A stretch of 64,000 nucleotides of DNA from Serratia surfactantfaciens (GTDB taxonomy: Bacteria > Pseudomonadota > Gammaproteobacteria > Enterobacterales > Enterobacteriaceae), in contig NZ_CP016948.1 in assembly GCF_001642805.2 (NCBI RefSeq), forward strand, positions 3,844,001 to 3,908,000, in the 5' to 3' direction. The notes below the pieces were generated by a model. It saw only the letters and a program-made list of their open reading frames with translations. It was not told the origin of the DNA and did no database searches. Positions 37,291-45,769 of this stretch are shown here, piece by piece. Position numbers and translations under genes: made by a program. The stretch's first letter is position 1, and every line of letters starts with the position of its first letter.

Positions 37291-39207
37291 TCAGCTTCGG
37301 CTCAGGCAGTCCAGCGCCACCGCTTTGAAGCTGTCGAAGCTGTCGCTGCCCAGCAGGCGGCTCATTGAGCGCTCACGCACGAAGGTGACGAACAGCTCGT
37401 AGATCGCCATCGCCTCTTCATAGTCGCTCTTGCTGATCGCCAGCAGGAAAATCACGTGCGCGACCTCGCCTTCGCCCCAGGCGACGCCCTGCGGCGCCAG
37501 CAGCGTCACCACCACGGTCTTCTTCGCCAGCAGCCCCAGCGAATGCGGCAGCGCGATGCCCTCGCCCAGCAGCGTGGAGACGATCGCCTCGCGCTCGACC
37601 ACCGACGGATAAAAGTCCGCGCCGACGTACCCTTCTCGCTCCAGCTGGCCGCACACCCGGCTGAACAGCTCAGCCTGCGTCAGCGGCTCGTTGAGCACCA
37701 TGAAATGCTCGGCGTCGAAGAACTTCTCCAGCATGTACGGCCGGGTGCGATCCACCAGCACCAGCTTGCCCAGTTGCTCCAGCTGATAATCGGTCGGGAA
37801 CGGCGACATCACCACCACCGGCTTGTTCTTCTCGCCGATGCGGGCGTTGGAAATCACGAAGTCTTCGTCGATATGCGCAAGCATCTCGTAATCGCGCAGC
37901 GAAACGATGCGCGTCATCACCAACTGCGGATACTTGCGCGCAATCTGCGCCTGGATCATGCGCACCGTCGAGTTGCCGGTATCGCACACCAGCATCACCT
38001 GCGGGTGGCGTTCATAACCGATGTTGTAATGTCGCTCCAGCCCCACGCCGATATGCAGCACCAGATAGCCGATCTCGTTCTCGCTCAGGGTATAGGGGGT
38101 GTATTTGCCCCAGCTGGAGACCGCCGCCAGCGTCACGTCGTAAGCCATCGGATAGTGCTGCTTGATGTTGGCCAGCAGCGGATTGGGGATATTGATCTGG
38201 TACTTCACCCGCGTAATCATGGTTTTGATATGGGTGAGCAGATCGGCCCGCAGCTGCTCGTCGCCCTGCAGGTTGTAGTTATAGTGCGCGTTGATGTAGG
38301 ACAGGATGTAGTCCACCAGCGCTTCTTCATCGTCGGCGTTGATCTCGGTCGGCTGCACGTCCTGCACGCGCCGCGCGGCGATGTTGACCCGCAGATAGGC
38401 CTCTTCGGCCATCGCGATCTCTTTGCCGGAGGCCGAACGCAGCTCTGCCGCCAGGCGGGTCGACACCTGGCGCACCGCCTCGTCGCCGTCCTCCACTTCG
38501 AAGTCCGGCAGCGGATAGCCGTCGCTGATGCGCCGCAGCGCCACCGCGCAGTAGAAGATCAGATACTGCTCGCCCTCGTCGGTCAGGCGAATGGCATATT
38601 GCGACAGCAGCGGGTGCAACAATCCGGCGAACGCCGCCACCTGCGGCTGCAGCAGGATCTCGTTGTTGAGCAACGGGTTCTCGGCGTCGGCCAGCTGTAG
38701 CTGGAACAGCAGATCGGTCAGGCAGGCGCGGATCGCCATTTCCGCGCCGAACAGCTTCATGCCGTAGCGCGGCTTGGTTTCGATCGTCAATTGATAATGC
38801 GCCAGACGCTCTCTCACCTCAGCCATGTCGTTTTGCAGCGTGCCGCGGCTGACGAACCACTCGTCGGCCAGATCTTCCAGTTTGAGAGAGAAGGCTGAGG
38901 TCAAAAAACGCACCAGCAGATAATGCACCCGCTCCTGCGCGCTGCGCGGGGTAGCCTGCTTGCGGCGCTCCTGCTGCTGCAGGGCGCTGAACAGCGCAGC
39001 GTTATCGACCTGCAGACGATAGCCGGCCCCGCGATTATGCACGAAGCGCGCGCCGTATTTGTCCAGGATCTCGTTCAGCGCGGTGATATCCGCCCGCACC
39101 GTGCGGGTGGACACGGCGAAACGCTTCGCCAGCTCATCCTGCGGCAAAGTCTCGGTTTGCAAAGCATCGAACAAGTAAGCCAAACGCGGGTAAGGAAATC
39201 GCACCAT
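37291..39207 (-). CDS. PRD/PTS-regulated transcriptional activator (LicR/MtlR type)
   Basis: 638 residues from ATG 39207. Order: two N-terminal HTH modules (about 5-60 and 85-150), PRD1 (about 180-285), PRD2 (about 290-395), an EIIB-like domain with C408 (MLVCDTGNS) and an EIIA-like domain (about 500-638) with H555 (IALPHS). PRD2 keeps both phosphorylatable histidines (H326, H385); PRD1 seems to have C220 and N275 in their place. Such proteins activate sugar operons when PTS phosphorylation reports substrate. It lies 51 bases downstream of the accessory operon on the same strand and is its likely regulator. An in-frame extension to 39255 exists. Confidence 0.85.
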   Translation of the reverse strand: MVRFPYPRLAYLFDALQTETLPQDELAKRFAVSTRTVRADITALNEILDKYGARFVHNRGAGYRLQVDNAALFSALQQQERRKQATPRSAQERVHYLLVRFLTSAFSLKLEDLADEWFVSRGTLQNDMAEVRERLAHYQLTIETKPRYGMKLFGAEMAIRACLTDLLFQLQLADAENPLLNNEILLQPQVAAFAGLLHPLLSQYAIRLTDEGEQYLIFYCAVALRRISDGYPLPDFEVEDGDEAVRQVSTRLAAELRSASGKEIAMAEEAYLRVNIAARRVQDVQPTEINADDEEALVDYILSYINAHYNYNLQGDEQLRADLLTHIKTMITRVKYQINIPNPLLANIKQHYPMAYDVTLAAVSSWGKYTPYTLSENEIGYLVLHIGVGLERHYNIGYERHPQVMLVCDTGNSTVRMIQAQIARKYPQLVMTRIVSLRDYEMLAHIDEDFVISNARIGEKNKPVVVMSPFPTDYQLEQLGKLVLVDRTRPYMLEKFFDAEHFMVLNEPLTQAELFSRVCGQLEREGYVGADFYPSVVEREAIVSTLLGEGIALPHSLGLLAKKTVVVTLLAPQGVAWGEGEVAHVIFLLAISKSDYEEAMAIYELFVTFVRERSMSRLLGSDSFDSFKAVALDCLSRS

Positions 39208-39258
39208 TCTGTGTCCGTCAATCAGGCGGCCCGCCCGGCGAACCGGGCGGGCCACGGG

Positions 39259-40473
39259 TTACTTCGGCGGCGGCAGGAACGCCATTTGCGAAGGGCTGCC
39301 GATCGGCAGATAGCCGCCCGCAAAGCTGAGTTTGCCGTCCGTCGGGTTGACGCTGAAGCGGGTGACGTTATCGCTGCGCTGGTTAAGCGCATACAGATAG
39401 CGGCCATCCGGGCTCAGCGCCAGCGAACGCGGGTAATCACCGCGGGTCCAGGTTTCCGCCACCGGTTTCAACTCACCGCCGGCACCCACGCTGAACTGGG
39501 CAATGCTGTTATGCAGCCGGTTGGCGACGTACAGCGTGCCGCCATTCTTGCTGAGCGCCAACCCCGAAGCGAAGCTGGTACCCTGATAGTCGGCGGGCAG
39601 CGCGGAAACCGCATGCAGTTGTTTCAGAGTACCTTTTTGGCGATCAAAACGGTAGCTGGTCAATGTCGAAGCCTCTTCGTTCACCAGCAGCACGGTGCCG
39701 CCGTCCGGATGGAACACAAAGTGGCGCGGACCGGCACCGGCGGACGAGGCGGCGATCCACGGCGGATCGTTCGGCGTCAGCCGGCCGCTCGCGGCGTCAA
39801 AGCGCCATTGGTAGATGCGATCCAAGCCCAGATCGGTGGAGAACACGAACTTGCCGCTCGGATCGCTGGCGATCATATGGGCATGCGGGCCGTTGTGATC
39901 GCTGATGGCGAAGCTGCCGTTCACTGCCGCCGCCGGTTTGGCCGCCCCCGCCGGGCCCTGCTGTTGCTGCACCGAGCTGGCGGCACCCAAGCTGCCGTCC
40001 GCTTCGATCGGGAAAGCCGCTACGCTGCCGCTGACGTAGTTGGCCACCAGCAGATGGCGCCCGTCTGGCGTCGATGAGAGATACACCGGCCCCGCTCCCT
40101 GCGAATCCACCTGGTTGAGCTGGATCAGGCCGCCGTCGGCCGGATTGACCCGGTAAGCGGTGATACCGCCGTGTTTGCCGCCGTTGAAGTCGGCCACTTC
40201 ACTGGCGACATACAGCGTCTTGCCGTCAACGCTCAGCGTCAGCTGCGCCGGATTCGGCACTTTGCTGACCAGCGTGGCGTGGCTCAGCGCGCCGCTGGCC
40301 GGATCGACCTGCACCCGGTAAACGCCTTCGCCGTTGGGATTGTAGGTGCCGATATAGGCGAAATGAGATGACGTGGAGTTCATTGCATCCTCAGCATGCA
40401 GCGCCGGGCCGGTCACGGCCAGCAGCGCCAGGAACAACGCGGTGCGTCGGGTTGAAGCCTGCCAGTTTCGCAT
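39259..40473 (-). CDS. Exported lactonase-family seven-bladed beta-propeller protein
   Basis: 404 residues from ATG 40473. A signal peptide (TALFLALLAVTGPALHA) precedes a YbhE/Pgl-like beta-propeller with repeated blades such as FAYIGTYNPNGEGVYRVQVD and LSPDGRYLYALNQRSDNVTRF. Cytosolic family members hydrolyse 6-phosphogluconolactone; an exported form would act on an unphosphorylated sugar lactone in the periplasm, or only bind ligand. The start at 40515 would put Arg/Pro-rich residues before the signal and is less likely. It lies 87 bases after the aldolase gene and may belong to the operon. Confidence 0.8.
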   Translation of the reverse strand: MRNWQASTRRTALFLALLAVTGPALHAEDAMNSTSSHFAYIGTYNPNGEGVYRVQVDPASGALSHATLVSKVPNPAQLTLSVDGKTLYVASEVADFNGGKHGGITAYRVNPADGGLIQLNQVDSQGAGPVYLSSTPDGRHLLVANYVSGSVAAFPIEADGSLGAASSVQQQQGPAGAAKPAAAVNGSFAISDHNGPHAHMIASDPSGKFVFSTDLGLDRIYQWRFDAASGRLTPNDPPWIAASSAGAGPRHFVFHPDGGTVLLVNEEASTLTSYRFDRQKGTLKQLHAVSALPADYQGTSFASGLALSKNGGTLYVANRLHNSIAQFSVGAGGELKPVAETWTRGDYPRSLALSPDGRYLYALNQRSDNVTRFSVNPTDGKLSFAGGYLPIGSPSQMAFLPPPK

Positions 40474-40560
40474 AGTAATCCTCAGTATAGGTAACGGCGC
40501 GGCATGCCGCGCCACGGGAAAACCTTCGCCTCCCAGCGTTTACCTCATCCCATTACGCGT

Positions 40561-41301
40561 TCAACCCACCAGCTTTTTGGTCATCGCCAGCAGGGTTTTC
40601 ACGTCCTGCGGACGCGTGTCGCCGCTGGCGGCGTCGATGATCGAGCTGTAGATATGCGGGATCACGCGTTTCACACCGGCCGCCAGCGCGATCTCGACGA
40701 TCGGCTCGTAGTTTTCCAGATCGATGCCGCCGGTCGGCTCCAGCATAAAGTCATGCTCGGCACAGGCCTTGGCTATGTACTGGTATTCGTCCTTGCACTT
40801 CAGGCCGCCCATCGGGAAATACTTGATGGAGCTGCCGCCCATGTCCTTCAGCAAGGCGATGGCGGTTTCCACCGGCACGATGCCGTCCGGCGCCTCGGCG
40901 CTCAATGGGCCGGTAGAGATCTTCACCCAGCCGACGCGGCCGGTCGGCGATACCAGGCCATTGACCACACTGTCGTTCTGGCCCAGCAGCGCGCGGCTGG
41001 CGCCGACGCCGGTAAACACCTGGTTAACGTGCTGCGGCTGCACCTGCTGAGCGATCAGGCTGACCATCGCCGACTGCTTCGGATCACCGGCGCCCAGGCC
41101 GACCGAGAGCGCGTTTTCAATCAGGCGCGCATAGCGCAGCATGTCGGTCACCGCGCTGTCGACGTCCGGGTAGTTCTTGGAGAGCACGCCCACCAGCACA
41201 TGGCCTTCCGCCGCGGCATAGATGTCCTGCGCGTTGGCTTTGGAACCGGCCAGCACGTTCAGGCAGACGCGGTCGCGATAGTAGTTAGGCTGCAGCTTCA
41301 T
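40561..41301 (-). CDS. KDPG aldolase, DgaF family (TIGR03581 type)
   Basis: 246 residues resembling DgaF of the Salmonella glucosaminate pathway, which splits 2-keto-3-deoxy-6-phosphogluconate into pyruvate and glyceraldehyde 3-phosphate. The TIM-barrel core shows FMLEPTGGIDLENYEPIV, DGIVPVETAIALLKDMGGSSIKYFP split by strand ends, and PTGRVGWVKISTGP. Its ATG overlaps the stop of the ammonia-lyase gene by four bases. I leave the symbol empty because the neighbouring transporter is not the Dga PTS. Confidence 0.85.
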   Translation of the reverse strand: MKLQPNYYRDRVCLNVLAGSKANAQDIYAAAEGHVLVGVLSKNYPDVDSAVTDMLRYARLIENALSVGLGAGDPKQSAMVSLIAQQVQPQHVNQVFTGVGASRALLGQNDSVVNGLVSPTGRVGWVKISTGPLSAEAPDGIVPVETAIALLKDMGGSSIKYFPMGGLKCKDEYQYIAKACAEHDFMLEPTGGIDLENYEPIVEIALAAGVKRVIPHIYSSIIDAASGDTRPQDVKTLLAMTKKLVG

Positions 41302-42416
41302 GCTTGTTTCTCCGTAAACAGGTTCTTGATACAGCTAAAGACGGTCATCAGCTGTTGCTCGTCGACGCTGCGCACGTCGACCTCAATCTTGCCCTCGTTG
41401 GCCTTGTAGCCGCGGAAGTAGATGGCAATATCGCCGGTTTTCAGCGCCTGGACGATGTCATAGGTCGACCGCCCCAGCACCGCTTCGTCGAAAGTGATCT
41501 CGGCGCGGGCGATATCGCGGCCGGCGCTGTCCCAGACGGTTTTGGCGCTGACGCCGGTCAGGGTGTTGAGGCTATCGAGGAACGGCGTCATCCGCTCCAC
41601 CATCTGTTGCCCGGTGGTTTTCTCAAGCGTCAGATAGCTTTCAATTGCCTGCGTCAGGCCGAGGATGCCCTCTTTGCCGACCTTCATCGCCCGGCCGATG
41701 CCGCCGGACTGCAGCTTCACCCACTCGACGTACTGTTTCTTGCCGATAACCAGGCCGCTGGTCGGCCCCTCGATGGCTTTGGCGCCGCTGTAGATCACCA
41801 GATCGGCCCCCATCTGGTAGTAACACATCAGATCTTCTTCCGCCGCGGCGTCGACGATCAGCGGCAAGTTATGTTTGCGCGCCACCACCGCCGCCTGTTC
41901 GACGGACAGAATGCTTTTCTGCACGCAGTGGTGCGATTTGACGTACAGGATCGCCGCCGTCTGCGGCGTGATGCAGGCTTCAATCTGCTCCGGCGAACAT
42001 TCGTTGGCGTAGCCCGCCTCCACCACCTTGCCGCCGCCCAGCGCCACCATGGTGTCCACCGGCGCGCCGAAGTTGACGTTGTGGCCGCGCGGCAACACGA
42101 TCTCGCGCGGCACGGTGATCGGCGCCGAGTGCAGGTTCACCAGCAGATTGGCGTTATCTTTAACGATCGCTGCCGCCACCGACTGGGCGATGCCCGCCGA
42201 GGCGCAGGAAACGATCACCGCGTCCTCCACGTTGAGCAGGTCAGCGATGTAGGCGCCGGTCTTGTTGACCAGATCCTTGATTTCGAAGTAGTGATTCAGG
42301 CCGTAATCAACGGCGTCGATCACGTCCTGGCGCGGCGTGGAAACGCCGAGAATGGTCATGCGGCCAGAGGTGTTGATCACCTGCTTCAAACCGTATTTTT
42401 CATAAATCGAAGACAT
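41298..42416 (-). CDS. PLP-dependent ammonia-lyase, DgaE family (SelA-like fold)
   Basis: 372 residues of the SelA/DgaE class of fold-type I PLP enzymes. The cofactor lysine is probably K213 (VIYSGAKAIEGPTSG) and the ring-contacting aspartate D189 (LIVDAAAEEDL). DgaE turns D-glucosaminate-6-phosphate into 2-keto-3-deoxy-6-phosphogluconate plus ammonia, which fits the aldolase encoded next. Its start overlaps the amidohydrolase 3' end by 17 bases. Substrate identity is inferred from the family and the neighbour. Confidence 0.85.
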   Translation of the reverse strand: MSSIYEKYGLKQVINTSGRMTILGVSTPRQDVIDAVDYGLNHYFEIKDLVNKTGAYIADLLNVEDAVIVSCASAGIAQSVAAAIVKDNANLLVNLHSAPITVPREIVLPRGHNVNFGAPVDTMVALGGGKVVEAGYANECSPEQIEACITPQTAAILYVKSHHCVQKSILSVEQAAVVARKHNLPLIVDAAAEEDLMCYYQMGADLVIYSGAKAIEGPTSGLVIGKKQYVEWVKLQSGGIGRAMKVGKEGILGLTQAIESYLTLEKTTGQQMVERMTPFLDSLNTLTGVSAKTVWDSAGRDIARAEITFDEAVLGRSTYDIVQALKTGDIAIYFRGYKANEGKIEVDVRSVDEQQLMTVFSCIKNLFTEKQA

Positions 42417-43539
42417 GGCTTGCCTCCCCTTGTTCGGTTAATAGGATTTCCCCGGCCACCACCGCGGCCAGCGGCACCAGCAGCTGTTCGCCTTCGGCGG
42501 TTTGCCCATCGGCGTCGGTGAAGACCTGCGGTTCCCGGCGCAGTTCAAACAGCGTGAAATCGGCGTCATAGCCCGGCTCCAGCCGGCCCTTGCCGCTCAG
42601 CTGCAGCACCGACGCGGCGTTCTCCGTGACGCAGGCGATCACCTGCGGCAGCGTCAGGCCGACGCTGAAGAATTTGGACATCACCGTCGCCAGGCTATGC
42701 ACCGGCCCGTTCATGCGGTTGCGGCAGTAAATATCGGAGCTGATGGTGTGCGGCAAAATCCCCAATTTGATCGCCTGGCGCGCCACCTCGAAACTGAAGC
42801 TGGCGGTGCCGTGCCCCACGTCGAGCAACACGCCGCGCCGCAGCGCGCGCTGGATAGACTCGCGCAATGTGCCCGCCGGCGTCAGAATGCGGTTCGGTTT
42901 ACCGTTGTAGCAGTGAGTGATGATGTCGCCGCGGGTCAGCAGATCGGCGATCTCGTCCAGATCCGGCGGGTTGTTGCCGATATGCACCATCAGCGGCAGC
43001 TGGCGGTTTTCCTGCTGGATCTCTTTGGCCAACACCAGCGGCCGGGTACCGTTTTTCCCCACCACGCTGCTGCTCATGCGCGCCTTGATGCCGATGATGA
43101 AACCGGGATGGTTGGCGATGGCCTGGCCGGCCTCGCGCTTGTCGATGTCCGCCATATCCGCCAGCTCGTTCTGCCGCAGCAGGCCGATGCGCGAGATGTT
43201 GAGGAAGGCGAAAACGTTGGTTTTGGCGCTGCGCGTCAGCTGATAAAAAGCGTCGATATCGTCGGCGCCGGTGCTGCCGGCATCGACCACGCTGGTGACG
43301 CCGCTGGCGACACCGACCCGATCCGGTTCGTCATGGTAAATCGGCGATTCGGGATAGCAGTGCACGTGCGCATCGATCCAACCGGCGCTCAGGCGGCAGT
43401 TACCCGCCAGATCCAGTTGGCGAACGGCGCTGACGTCCGCCGCCAGCCGCCCCACCGAGGCTATTTTGCCGTCCTTTACCGCCAGATCGATGAGCGTATC
43501 GTCCGCCAGTCTGGCGCCTCTGATTACTAAGTCATACAT
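42400..43539 (-). CDS. Amidohydrolase/deacetylase-family metallohydrolase (TIGR03583 type)
   Basis: 379 residues with the binuclear metal set of the amidohydrolase superfamily: H58 and H60 (DAHVH), likely carbamylated K152 (IIGIKARMS), H186 (LMVHIGN), H209 (IITHCYN) and D269 (TISSDIY). The closest named relatives are dihydroorotase-like deacetylases of the EF_0837/AHA_3915 group. In this operon it could remove an N-acyl group or open a cyclic amide before deamination. 63 bases separate it from the membrane-protein gene upstream. Confidence 0.85.
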   Translation of the reverse strand: MYDLVIRGARLADDTLIDLAVKDGKIASVGRLAADVSAVRQLDLAGNCRLSAGWIDAHVHCYPESPIYHDEPDRVGVASGVTSVVDAGSTGADDIDAFYQLTRSAKTNVFAFLNISRIGLLRQNELADMADIDKREAGQAIANHPGFIIGIKARMSSSVVGKNGTRPLVLAKEIQQENRQLPLMVHIGNNPPDLDEIADLLTRGDIITHCYNGKPNRILTPAGTLRESIQRALRRGVLLDVGHGTASFSFEVARQAIKLGILPHTISSDIYCRNRMNGPVHSLATVMSKFFSVGLTLPQVIACVTENAASVLQLSGKGRLEPGYDADFTLFELRREPQVFTDADGQTAEGEQLLVPLAAVVAGEILLTEQGEASHVFDL

Positions 43540-43602
43540 ACCGCATTGCTCCTGTTAGCCCGGGCGCCGCCGCAGCATCGGGCGGCGCCTGGCGCAGGCC
43601 TC

Positions 43603-44256
43603 TTAAGAAATGGCTACCGGGAAGATCGCTCCCAGGATCATCGCGCCGAGGATCGCTCCGCCGGTGATCGGTTTGCCCCAGATATAGAACAGCAGCGCGC
43701 CAAGCAGCGAACCGATGCCGATCGGGATCGAAGCGGTCATCGCCGACAGGATGATCAACGGCCCGAGGAAACGGCCCGATGAGTTGCCCGCGCCCATCAT
43801 CACGTCCGCGCCGTAGGTGGAGTTGCTCTGATTGATGGTGAATTTGCGCGCCAGGATGATCACGTAACCGATCGCCAGGCCGATGATCAGACCGGTGGCC
43901 AGCGACGCGGCGAAGTTGGCGACCGGGAACACGATGCCGGCCCCCAGCAGCAGCGCCGGGACGCCCAGCCCGACGCCGGTCTGGATCGCGCCGCCGATGT
44001 CCAGGATGCCCACCAGCGAGCCTTCGATGATGCGCGCGAATAGGAAGCTGGCGCCGAACGCCGCCACCGCGCCGTACACGCCGGTATCCATCCCTGCCCG
44101 CAGCATGGAGACGAACGCCACTTCGTTAAAGGCGCCGATGCCGTACAGGTAGTACATGTGCGTCCCGGCGAACACGCCGGAGGACAGCAGGCCAACAAAA
44201 ATCGGGAATGACCAGTCGGCGTACCAGAAGCCTTTTTGGGTTTGCTCTTCCATCAT
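43603..44256 (-). CDS. DUF4310 family membrane protein
   Basis: 217 residues with about six to seven membrane helices, glycine-rich (GILDIGGAIQTGVGLGVPALLLGAG, split here for length at strand ends; GALLFYIWGKPITGGAILGAM). It belongs to the EF_0833/AHA_3914-type family, always found with DUF4311 and DUF4312. No transport mechanism is known; by position and topology it is a transporter subunit. It starts eight bases after the DUF4311 gene. Confidence 0.85.
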   Translation of the reverse strand: MMEEQTQKGFWYADWSFPIFVGLLSSGVFAGTHMYYLYGIGAFNEVAFVSMLRAGMDTGVYGAVAAFGASFLFARIIEGSLVGILDIGGAIQTGVGLGVPALLLGAGIVFPVANFAASLATGLIIGLAIGYVIILARKFTINQSNSTYGADVMMGAGNSSGRFLGPLIILSAMTASIPIGIGSLLGALLFYIWGKPITGGAILGAMILGAIFPVAIS

Positions 44257-44264
44257 CCCGCTCC

Positions 44265-45041
44265 TTATTTACCGCTCAGGGTGTTGTGAATGGCGTCCAG
44301 CCAGCCCGGCACGCCGAGGCTGAAGGACTCGAGAACTTTCATGTCGAAGCCGCGGAAGAAGCCGCTCAGCACGAACAACAGCACGATCACCGCCATCATG
44401 ATCTTGGTTATCTTGTTCCAGCCGCTCTCTTCCACGCCTTTGCCGATCAGAATGCCCAGCACCAGGCCCGGTACGGCGTTGCCCATGATCAGCTGCGCCA
44501 GGCCGCCGAAGATGGTGCCCCAGAAGCCGGAACGGCGCCCGGCGTCGATCGCCGCCAACCAGAAGATCACCGGCATCACGGTATTCACCAGCAGGTTGGC
44601 CGCCGGCACCAGCACCTTGATCGCGGTGACCTGCAGCGCGGCGGGCACGGCGGAAGCGGTGGTGTTGAGGAAGGCCACCACCAGCATGCCGATGATGCCG
44701 CAGGCGATAGCCATTTTTTTCGGATCGTGCAGCGTTTGCGCCAGGTTGCGGTTCTTGACCATCAAGGCCGCCGCGCCCCAGTGCGGAATGATGCGGTGGT
44801 CGACGTCCTGCGTGAAGGAACCCGCCGCCACGGAAGACGCCCAGGCGTTGAAGAAGAAGCCCAGACCGAATGAGAAATGGGAAGCCGGATCGCCCTCGCA
44901 GGAGTTCAGCTCGCCCAGGGTGCGAAACGCCCCCATGCCCTGTGTGGTCGGTGCGTGGAACATGCGCGCGGCGCCGGCCCCTACGCCGACCCCCACCAGT
45001 CCACCGATAATAATCGATTTAAATAAGATGATTAAAAACAT
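44265..45041 (-). CDS. DUF4311 family membrane protein
   Basis: 258 residues with about six membrane helices, beginning with a glycine-rich helix (IIIGGLVGVGVGAGAARMF). Conserved-looking polar parts are GELNSCEGDPASHFSFGLGFFFNAWASS and DVDHRIIPHWGAAALMVKNR, given here in pieces. Family EF_0832/AHA_3913. Likely the main partner of the DUF4310 protein in a transporter. Its ATG has AAAGGG upstream. Confidence 0.85.
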   Translation of the reverse strand: MFLIILFKSIIIGGLVGVGVGAGAARMFHAPTTQGMGAFRTLGELNSCEGDPASHFSFGLGFFFNAWASSVAAGSFTQDVDHRIIPHWGAAALMVKNRNLAQTLHDPKKMAIACGIIGMLVVAFLNTTASAVPAALQVTAIKVLVPAANLLVNTVMPVIFWLAAIDAGRRSGFWGTIFGGLAQLIMGNAVPGLVLGILIGKGVEESGWNKITKIMMAVIVLLFVLSGFFRGFDMKVLESFSLGVPGWLDAIHNTLSGK

Positions 45042-45071
45042 CAGTATACCCTTTCATTTATGCTAACGTTT

Positions 45072-45368
45072 TTATTTCGTGACGAAGACAACCTTCTCGG
45101 TGTTGATAATGGTTACGTTCACGGTTATTTCCAGAGAAACGGCATAGCTTTTTCTTTCGCGCGGCAAAAAGAAGAAAAGAAATTTCTCTTTAGTTATTTT
45201 CTCTTCCGCTTTCAAGACGCTGACGTCCTGCGGCTCGATGCGCAGCAGAATATTATTGGTGGATTTTAATACCGCGCCCTGCACATTAGCCAAGGCGGAA
45301 GCAAAAGCTTTCGCTTTGCTGTCGCCTTTACCCTCCACCTTTACCGATGTGGTATATTGCTCTTTCAT
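45072..45368 (-). CDS. DUF4312 family small soluble protein
   Basis: 98 residues with no signal peptide, no membrane helix, and no Cys or His, so it cannot be a His- or Cys-based phosphocarrier. Predicted alpha/beta with a long beta stretch at the C-terminus (SYAVSLEITVNVTIINTEKVVFV). Family EF_0831/AHA_3912. Its ATG overlaps the preceding stop by one base (TAATG), indicating coupled translation with the glycine-rich protein. Confidence 0.85.
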   Translation of the reverse strand: MKEQYTTSVKVEGKGDSKAKAFASALANVQGAVLKSTNNILLRIEPQDVSVLKAEEKITKEKFLFFFLPRERKSYAVSLEITVNVTIINTEKVVFVTK

Positions 45369-45733
45369 TATGGATTGCCATGTTTTTTGACGTAGGCTTC
45401 CACCAGTTTCTGGCCCAATTCTTCTTTATCCATAAAGCCGAAGCCCAGCACGTTGTAGCCTTCGTTAATTGCCGTCACGCCCTCTTCCACCGAACGCATG
45501 CCGTATTTTGCCTTGTAGCCGTGTTTGGTTTGCGCGGTAATCGCACCGGCGCCGCCGCTGCCGCAAAAAGAGATGCCCAGCTGCGCGTTTTCCGCTTTCA
45601 TCACGTCGCCCAGCTTCATATCCGCCGCCACGCCGGGGATGACCACCGCTTTTCCACCTGCGCTTTCAACGCCTTGTCCGACTTTTTGCCCTTTACCCAA
45701 ACGATCGCCGATCACTACGGTAATTTGACCCAT
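45368..45733 (-). CDS. Glycine-rich SFP family protein (EF_0830/AHA_3911 type)
   Basis: 121 residues, cytoplasmic by sequence. Core features: VVIGDRLGKGQKVGQGVE, a glycine-rich loop with one cysteine (SFCGSGGAGA, C57), H71, and a C-terminal helix. The name comes from the conserved gene group; its function is unknown. The single cysteine in a loop reminiscent of EIIB or Rossmann-type sites makes it the most plausible soluble partner of the DUF4310/4311 membrane pair. Confidence 0.85.
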   Translation of the reverse strand: MGQITVVIGDRLGKGQKVGQGVESAGGKAVVIPGVAADMKLGDVMKAENAQLGISFCGSGGAGAITAQTKHGYKAKYGMRSVEEGVTAINEGYNVLGFGFMDKEELGQKLVEAYVKKHGNP

Positions 45734-45769
45734 GGTATATTCTCCTGATTGAAATCGATGCGTTAACCG

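Noticed and set aside
37456..38700. 414-codon plus-strand frame opposite the PRD regulator
   Set aside because: Antisense shadow, His/Gln/Arg-rich; the minus-strand frame contains clear HTH, PRD and EIIA motifs.
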